Positions 7,422-11,565 of a DNA stretch of 11,565 nucleotides are shown one piece after another (positions within the stretch are counted from its first letter, which is position 1; every line of letters begins with the position of its first letter). The notes beneath the pieces are model-generated. The model saw nothing but the letters and a program-made list of their open reading frames with translations. It did no database searches and was not told where the DNA came from. The DNA lies in assembly GCA_046758085.1 (NCBI GenBank), contig JBHHZP010000115.1:1-11565 (forward strand). Direction: 5' to 3'. The stretch comes from VRUB01 sp046758085. GTDB lineage: Bacteria > Pseudomonadota > Gammaproteobacteria > Acidiferrobacterales > SPGG2. The position numbers and the translations under genes are program-made.

Positions 7422-7457
7422 AAGCCGCGCGTTTGATAAATTACGCGCACGCTTTTT
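7422..7457 (+). terminator. Possible Rho-independent terminator between comEC and exbB
   Basis: AAGC (7422-7425) and GCGCGT (7427-7432) pair with ACGCGC (7443-7448) and GCTT (7451-7454), leaving small bulges and a 10-base AT-rich loop. The T5 run at 7453-7457 follows. The loop is larger than usual, so the site may instead be an inverted-repeat operator in front of exbB. Confidence 0.35.
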
Positions 7458-7478
7458 ACGGGATGATATTATTTTCAT

Positions 7479-8093
7479 ATGTTCGAGCTCGTTAAAGCCG
7501 GCGGTTGGGTCATGTGGCCCATCATCGCGTGCTCAGTGGCCGCGCTCGCCATAATCGGCGAACGGCTATGGTCATTACAGAAGAAGTACATTTCTCCACC
7601 GAATCTGATCACGCAGATAAAACAGTGGTTGGAACGTAAGCAGCTCGATCAGGCCCGTATCAAGCTCATACAGGAGAGCTCACCGCTTGGCCGAATTTTG
7701 GCGGCAGGATTGATCAATCGCGATCATGATCGCCAGATCATCAAAGAGTCGATTGAAGATGCCGGGCGACACGTTGTTCCAGAGCTTGATCGCTATCTGA
7801 ACAGCCTCGGGACAATTGCGGCCGTATCTCCCTTTCTAGGCTTGCTTGGCACTGTTCTAGGCATGATTGAAATGTTTGCCGGTATTAGCACCCACGGTAT
7901 CGGCGATCCGGCGGTGGTGGCGGGCGGGATCGCACAAGCACTGATTACCACGGCGGCAGGACTGGGGGTGGCGATTCCCAGTGTGATGTTTTTCCGCTAT
8001 TTCCGCGCCCGCGTAAACGAGCTGCTGGTAGACATGGAGCAGCAGGCCATCCGGCTTGTGGAGATCTTACACGGCGAGCGTGAGGAAGATTAA
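7479..8093 (+). CDS. exbB: ExbB/TolQ/MotA-family proton channel subunit
   Basis: 204 residues. ExbB-family proteins form a pentameric inner-membrane channel around an ExbD dimer and convert the proton gradient into mechanical work on an envelope partner. TM1 is about 10-28. A cytoplasmic helical region (about 35-105) follows. TM2 is about 108-133 with LGLLGTVLGMIEMF (120-133), and TM3 is about 147-171 with ALITTAAGLGVAIP (154-167). The opening MFELVKAGGW matches the subfamily found beside comEC and lpxK in Pseudomonas. At the position where E. coli ExbB has Glu176 (GIAEAL) this protein reads GIAQAL with Gln153. The start has no clear SD; the nearest purine run, GGGA at 7460-7463, is 15 bases upstream. 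exbD follows after 17 bases. No tonB or TonB-dependent receptor is nearby, so the partner is unknown. Confidence 0.9.
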   Translation: MFELVKAGGWVMWPIIACSVAALAIIGERLWSLQKKYISPPNLITQIKQWLERKQLDQARIKLIQESSPLGRILAAGLINRDHDRQIIKESIEDAGRHVVPELDRYLNSLGTIAAVSPFLGLLGTVLGMIEMFAGISTHGIGDPAVVAGGIAQALITTAAGLGVAIPSVMFFRYFRARVNELLVDMEQQAIRLVEILHGEREED

Positions 8094-8110
8094 CAGTAAG
8101 GTAATTATCT

Positions 8111-8539
8111 ATGAAATTTCGCGCCCCTCGTAGCGATGAGCCTGAGCTCAATCTGGTTCCGCTCATTGACGTCTTACTCATGACCTTGATCTTCCTCGTT
8201 GTGACGACGAGTTTTTCCCGCGAGGCGCACCTGCGTATAAAGTTGCCGGAGGCCTCGGTGCAAAAGACATTCAAGGCGAAAACCCTGCGTGTCTCCATCG
8301 ATGCGCGTGGGCACTACTACATCAACGACAAGCAGCTGCTTAAGTCTGACCCCGACGTACTGCGCAACGCCATGCTCCTGGCGGCGGGGGGGAAGAAAGA
8401 TCCGGTCGTCATCGTTGCCGCGGATGCCAAGACGCCGCATGAAGCAGTAATACGAGTGCTCGATACGGCACGGCGACTTGGGTATATGCGTATCACCTTC
8501 GCTACGCAGCAGCCCCAGGCTCGTCGCTCATCACCGTGA
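8111..8539 (+). CDS. exbD: ExbD/TolR-family proton channel subunit
   Basis: 142 residues, usual length. ExbD sits inside the ExbB ring. Its single membrane helix (about 16-34, LVPLIDVLLMTLIFLVVTT) carries Asp20, the protonatable residue equivalent to Asp25 of E. coli ExbD. The short N-terminus is cytoplasmic, and residues about 40-130 form the periplasmic domain. Within it, LRVSIDARGHYYIND (59-73) and a VVIVAADAKTPHEAVIRVLD stretch (98-117) follow the family pattern. AAGG at 8098-8101 is a good SD, 9 bases from the ATG. The stop overlaps the GTG of msbA (GTGA at 8536-8539), so the two are probably translationally coupled. Confidence 0.92.
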   Translation: MKFRAPRSDEPELNLVPLIDVLLMTLIFLVVTTSFSREAHLRIKLPEASVQKTFKAKTLRVSIDARGHYYINDKQLLKSDPDVLRNAMLLAAGGKKDPVVIVAADAKTPHEAVIRVLDTARRLGYMRITFATQQPQARRSSP

Positions 8540-10284
8540 CGGATTCCTCTCAAGTCAGTGGCCTACAGATATACAGGCGCCTGTTAGGTTATGTGAGGCC
8601 CTACGTATGGGGATTTGCGCTGTCCGTGCTGGGTATGCTGGGGCTCGCGGTGACCTCGACGACATTTGTCGCGCTCTTGAAACCGCTGGTCGATGGCGGT
8701 TTCGTGGACAAGGACCCCGAAATCATTCGCCTGGTTCCGATAGCTGTGATCGGATTGTTTGCGTTCCGCGGTGTCGCCAGTTTCATCGCCGAGTACATGA
8801 TCAACTGGGTCGGACGACGAGTAATCTTTAATATTCGCAATGCACTGTTCTCGCACATGGTGCGCCTGCCTAGCAGGTATTACGATGCTACTGCCTCCGG
8901 CACGTTAATAGCCAAACTTATTTTTGACGTCGAGCAACTCTCACAGGCAGCGACCCATGCCGTGTTTGTGATGGTGCGGGATGGTTTGACAATCATCGGT
9001 GTGGTGGCCTGGATGTTTTACCTCAACTGGAAGTTGACACTTATTCTCCTGGTACTCACCCCCATCGCAGGTCTCGTCATAAGAGTCATGAGTCAGCGGT
9101 TGCGCAAGTACAGCCGTATGATTCAAGAGTCGGTGGGAAAAATTTCACGGACAGCCCAGGAAGCCACGGAAGGCCAACGTGTAGTCAAGGCATTTTGCGC
9201 ACAGCAAATAGAAACCGACATTTTTCGCGACGCAAACGAACAAAATCGTCGCCGATTCATGCGGCGCGTTGCGGCCTCGGCGGTGGGGGTAGCGGTGACG
9301 GTGCTGTTAGCGGCGACGGCGGTTGCAGTGGTGCTATATTTGGCCATTGCGGCCGGGGAGGCCACAGCTGGTGAGTTCGTGTCCTACACGTTGGCCATGG
9401 GGTGGATGATGAGCCCCGTTCAGCGGGTAGCCCGCGTCAATGAAGTGGTTCAGACAGGAATTGCTGCTGGGCAAAGCGCGTTCGGGTTGTTGGATGAGGC
9501 GCCTGAGCCCGATCCCGGAGATAAGGAAATCAAGACAGTTCGAGGAAATGTCGAGTACAGAAACGTTGGTTTTCGCTACGCAACCTCGTCGGCTCGAGCG
9601 CTAACCGATGTTTCCTTTGTTGTCGAACCAGGCCAGACCGTTGCGCTCGTTGGAGCATCGGGTAGCGGTAAGACTACCGTGGCGAACCTGCTTCCACGTT
9701 TTTACATAGTTACAAGCGGAGAGATTCGCGTCGATGGAGTAAACATCAATGAGCTTACGCTTGCGAATCTGCGGAGTCACATCGCGATCGTGGGCCAAGA
9801 AACGATACTATTCGACGATACCATCCGCAACAACATCGCTTACGGAAGCGTGCAACCTGTCGACGAGATGAGGATCAATGAAGCTGCCGAGGCCGCCCAC
9901 GTCACCGAGTTCGTAGAAAATCTAGAAGACGGCCTCGACACGATGGTGGGCGAGAAGGGTTTACGTCTTTCGGGCGGACAGCGGCAACGGATTGCGATTG
10001 CGCGCGCACTTTACAAGAACGCTCCTCTCCTGATTCTTGACGAAGCGACATCTGCGCTAGACAGCGAGTCAGAGCAGCACGTGCAAGCCGCTATGCAAAC
10101 ACTGACGCTAGATCGTACGACATTGGTCATCGCACACAGATTGGCGACCATAGAGAAGGCGGACCGGATTGTTGTTCTGGCGCACGGGCGGGTGGTAGAG
10201 ACCGGGACGCATAAGGAGCTGCTTGCTGCGGGTAGGATTTACGCCGGATTACATCGTATGCAGTTTAATGAACGTCCAAACTAA
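8536..10284 (+). CDS. msbA: Lipid A/phospholipid flippase MsbA, ABC exporter
   Basis: 582 residues, the same length as E. coli MsbA as I recall it. It flips core-lipid A from the inner to the outer face of the inner membrane. The N-terminal ABC transporter transmembrane domain (about 15-320) has six helices. The nucleotide-binding domain (about 338-578) is intact: Walker A GASGSGKTT (373-381), Q-loop Gln421, signature LSGGQ (478-482), Walker B LLILDEAT (498-505) with catalytic Glu503, D-loop SALD (506-509) and switch His534. MsbA functions as a homodimer, which fits one fused gene. The GTG start lies inside the exbD stop codon region (GTGA). lpxK follows 76 bases later, and the msbA-lpxK pairing supports a lipid A role rather than a drug exporter. 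A generic multidrug ABC exporter is the alternative. Confidence 0.92.
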   Translation: MTDSSQVSGLQIYRRLLGYVRPYVWGFALSVLGMLGLAVTSTTFVALLKPLVDGGFVDKDPEIIRLVPIAVIGLFAFRGVASFIAEYMINWVGRRVIFNIRNALFSHMVRLPSRYYDATASGTLIAKLIFDVEQLSQAATHAVFVMVRDGLTIIGVVAWMFYLNWKLTLILLVLTPIAGLVIRVMSQRLRKYSRMIQESVGKISRTAQEATEGQRVVKAFCAQQIETDIFRDANEQNRRRFMRRVAASAVGVAVTVLLAATAVAVVLYLAIAAGEATAGEFVSYTLAMGWMMSPVQRVARVNEVVQTGIAAGQSAFGLLDEAPEPDPGDKEIKTVRGNVEYRNVGFRYATSSARALTDVSFVVEPGQTVALVGASGSGKTTVANLLPRFYIVTSGEIRVDGVNINELTLANLRSHIAIVGQETILFDDTIRNNIAYGSVQPVDEMRINEAAEAAHVTEFVENLEDGLDTMVGEKGLRLSGGQRQRIAIARALYKNAPLLILDEATSALDSESEQHVQAAMQTLTLDRTTLVIAHRLATIEKADRIVVLAHGRVVETGTHKELLAAGRIYAGLHRMQFNERPN

Positions 10285-10360
10285 CCGCCGAGTTTGACGT
10301 GTCAGACACAGTGGTAGCGGGTTTCTGGTTTTCGCGGCTCAGCTATTCGGTGGTTTTGAA

Positions 10361-11380
10361 GTGAGCGTTCTACAGAAATGCTGGCACAAAAACACGCTAC
10401 TGACTTTCGTGCTCTTGCCACTGAGCTGGTTTTATTGCGCGCTCGTAATGTTGCGCGGGGCACTGTACCGGTTGGGGGTGAAGCGAATGGTGCGCTTACC
10501 GGTTCCGGTCGTCGTTGTCGGCAACATTACGGTAGGCGGAACGGGGAAGACTCCATTAGTACTTTGGCTCGTGCGGTTTCTGAACCAACGCGGCTATCGT
10601 CCCGGTATCGTCGCTCGCGGTTATCGCGGGCGCTCGGCTACGTGGCCGCGGCATGTGCACCCGGAGTCCGACCCGCAGATGACGGGTGACGAGCCAGTTC
10701 TGTTAGCCAGGAACGCGCCATGTCCGGTTGTTGTCGGGCCGGACCGCGCGGAGGCAGCGCAAGTCCTGGTGCGCGAAGATCATTGCGATGTCATTGTCAG
10801 TGACGATGGCCTGCAGCATTATGCGATGGCGCGTGATGTTGAGATCGCAGTCATCGATGGTGATCGTCGGTTTGGTAACGGTCATTGTCTGCCTGCGGGT
10901 CCGCTGCGGGAACCGCTTCGGCGTTTGCGACGCGTAAACACACGGGTGACCAACGGTAAGCCACAGGCGGGCGAGCTCGGGATGCAGCTCGAGCACCTCG
11001 GATTTAGACGTGTCGATGTACCTGGCGTGGGAAAACCGCTCACTGCCTTTGCTGGCCAACGTGCACACGCGATTGCCGGGATCGGTAACCCACAGCGGTT
11101 TTTCGATCAATTGCGTGCGCTGGGTATAGAGGTAGTGGAGCATGAGTTCCCCGATCATCATCGGTTTCGCGAGTCTGATGTCCGGTTTTCAGATGAGGCT
11201 CCAGTGATCATGACAGAAAAGGACGCGGTGAAATGCAAACACCTTGTCGGCGATCGCCACTGGTACCTGGCCGTCGAGGCCAGGCCGGACCCGTCACTTG
11301 GAAATTCGGTACTGTCGTTGTTGGAGCAGGGGTCCGCAACCGGGGCGGGCGCGCCTAAGGGCGGTACTTGTGATGAATGA
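10361..11380 (+). CDS. lpxK: Tetraacyldisaccharide 4'-kinase LpxK
   Basis: 339 residues, typical length. LpxK phosphorylates the 4' position of tetraacyldisaccharide 1-phosphate to make lipid IVA, a late step of the Raetz pathway, at the cytoplasmic face of the inner membrane. The N-terminal membrane-associated helix (about 12-38) is followed by LPVPVVVVGNITVGGTGKTP (46-65), with Lys63 and Thr64 of the P-loop. Then come RPGIVARGYRGR (80-91), SDDGLQH (147-153), FGNGHCLPAGPLREP (171-185) and TEKDAVK (285-291), all family landmarks. The GTG at 10361 has no visible SD, but it gives the usual N-terminus (MSVLQKCWHKNTLL); the next in-frame ATG (10448) would remove the membrane anchor. About 20 low-complexity residues (GSATGAGAPKGGTCDE) end the protein and look non-conserved. 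Overlap or coupling with a downstream gene is not seen. Confidence 0.93.
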   Translation: MSVLQKCWHKNTLLTFVLLPLSWFYCALVMLRGALYRLGVKRMVRLPVPVVVVGNITVGGTGKTPLVLWLVRFLNQRGYRPGIVARGYRGRSATWPRHVHPESDPQMTGDEPVLLARNAPCPVVVGPDRAEAAQVLVREDHCDVIVSDDGLQHYAMARDVEIAVIDGDRRFGNGHCLPAGPLREPLRRLRRVNTRVTNGKPQAGELGMQLEHLGFRRVDVPGVGKPLTAFAGQRAHAIAGIGNPQRFFDQLRALGIEVVEHEFPDHHRFRESDVRFSDEAPVIMTEKDAVKCKHLVGDRHWYLAVEARPDPSLGNSVLSLLEQGSATGAGAPKGGTCDE

Positions 11381-11565
11381 GTCATGATGGTTGTGCAGCC
11401 GGTCCGACGCACAATTTGGGTCGCAAGATTGCAAATAATTGTAGTGCGTGACAGACGCAGATCACGCATGGCTAGTGGCGTTGCAAGGCTGTCGCTAGCA
11501 GATCAATCGGGTCGCCTACCGGCGAGTATTCTAATCGGGTTCTCGCACCCGAAGGCGAGGTACTT
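11381..11565. other. Unassigned end of the window with repeated hairpins
   Basis: In many relatives lpxK is followed by a Trm112-family gene or kdsB, but neither start is visible here. A frame from ATG 11384 is open to the window edge (60 codons, beginning MMVVQPVRRTIW), but I do not recognise it and do not call it a gene. At the right edge AATCGGGT occurs twice (11505-11512 and 11533-11540), each followed by a GGCGAG (11521-11526, 11554-11559). Each unit can fold: TCGCC/GGCGA at 11512-11525 and TCGGGT/ACCCGA at 11535-11552. Confidence 0.3.

Noticed and set aside
10299..10309. GTGTC-A-GACAC inverted repeat between msbA and lpxK
   Set aside because: The arms are five bases, and with one central base it cannot fold as a hairpin; too short to stand out from chance.
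11377..11451. 24-codon frame overlapping the lpxK stop by ATGA
   Set aside because: No SD, no recognisable sequence and very short.

Overview
The window reads as an ordinary chromosomal segment of a gammaproteobacterium. Reasons: a DciA (DUF721) gene divergent from an M23 peptidase gene, as near secA in Pseudomonas and relatives; a Lol lipoprotein exporter pair followed by a DUF2062 gene; and a comEC-exbB-exbD-msbA-lpxK run, an envelope and lipid A block typical of this class. Base composition and codon use look even throughout. I see no rRNA, tRNA, CRISPR, insertion sequence, integrase or phage gene.

Layout. 1-105 (minus) is the N-terminal end of an M23-type exported peptidase, cut by the window edge. 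174-650 (plus) is dciA, the replicative helicase loader/operator. 742-2082 is a CapA/PGA_cap-family protein carrying a lipoprotein signal. A long hairpin covers its stop codon, and two overlapping perfect palindromes plus a candidate promoter lie before the next genes. 2244-3488 and 3485-4201 are a lolC/E-type permease and the LolD ATPase, overlapping by ATGA. A 208-base convergent gap holds a long imperfect hairpin and no gene. 4410-5006 (minus) is a DUF2062 membrane protein. Divergent from it, 5104-7386 is comEC, whose full reading frame has no normal start codon: ATC stands where ATG is expected. After a possible terminator come exbB (7479-8093), exbD (8111-8539), msbA (8536-10284) and lpxK (10361-11380). 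The last 185 bases have no recognisable gene.

How the genes fit together. MsbA flips the lipid A core across the inner membrane and LpxK adds the 4'-phosphate to the lipid A precursor. LolC/E and LolD release lipoproteins from the inner membrane to LolA. The ExbB/ExbD pair probably forms a proton-driven motor acting on the envelope, partner unknown. ComEC is the inner-membrane DNA uptake channel, DciA serves replication, and the CapA-like lipoprotein and DUF2062 protein have no firm role. I did not find a new biological system. The points most worth checking are the comEC start codon, the single Lol permease with a LolC-type hook, the ExbB lacking the usual transmembrane glutamate, and the structured DNA around the capA-lolC junction.
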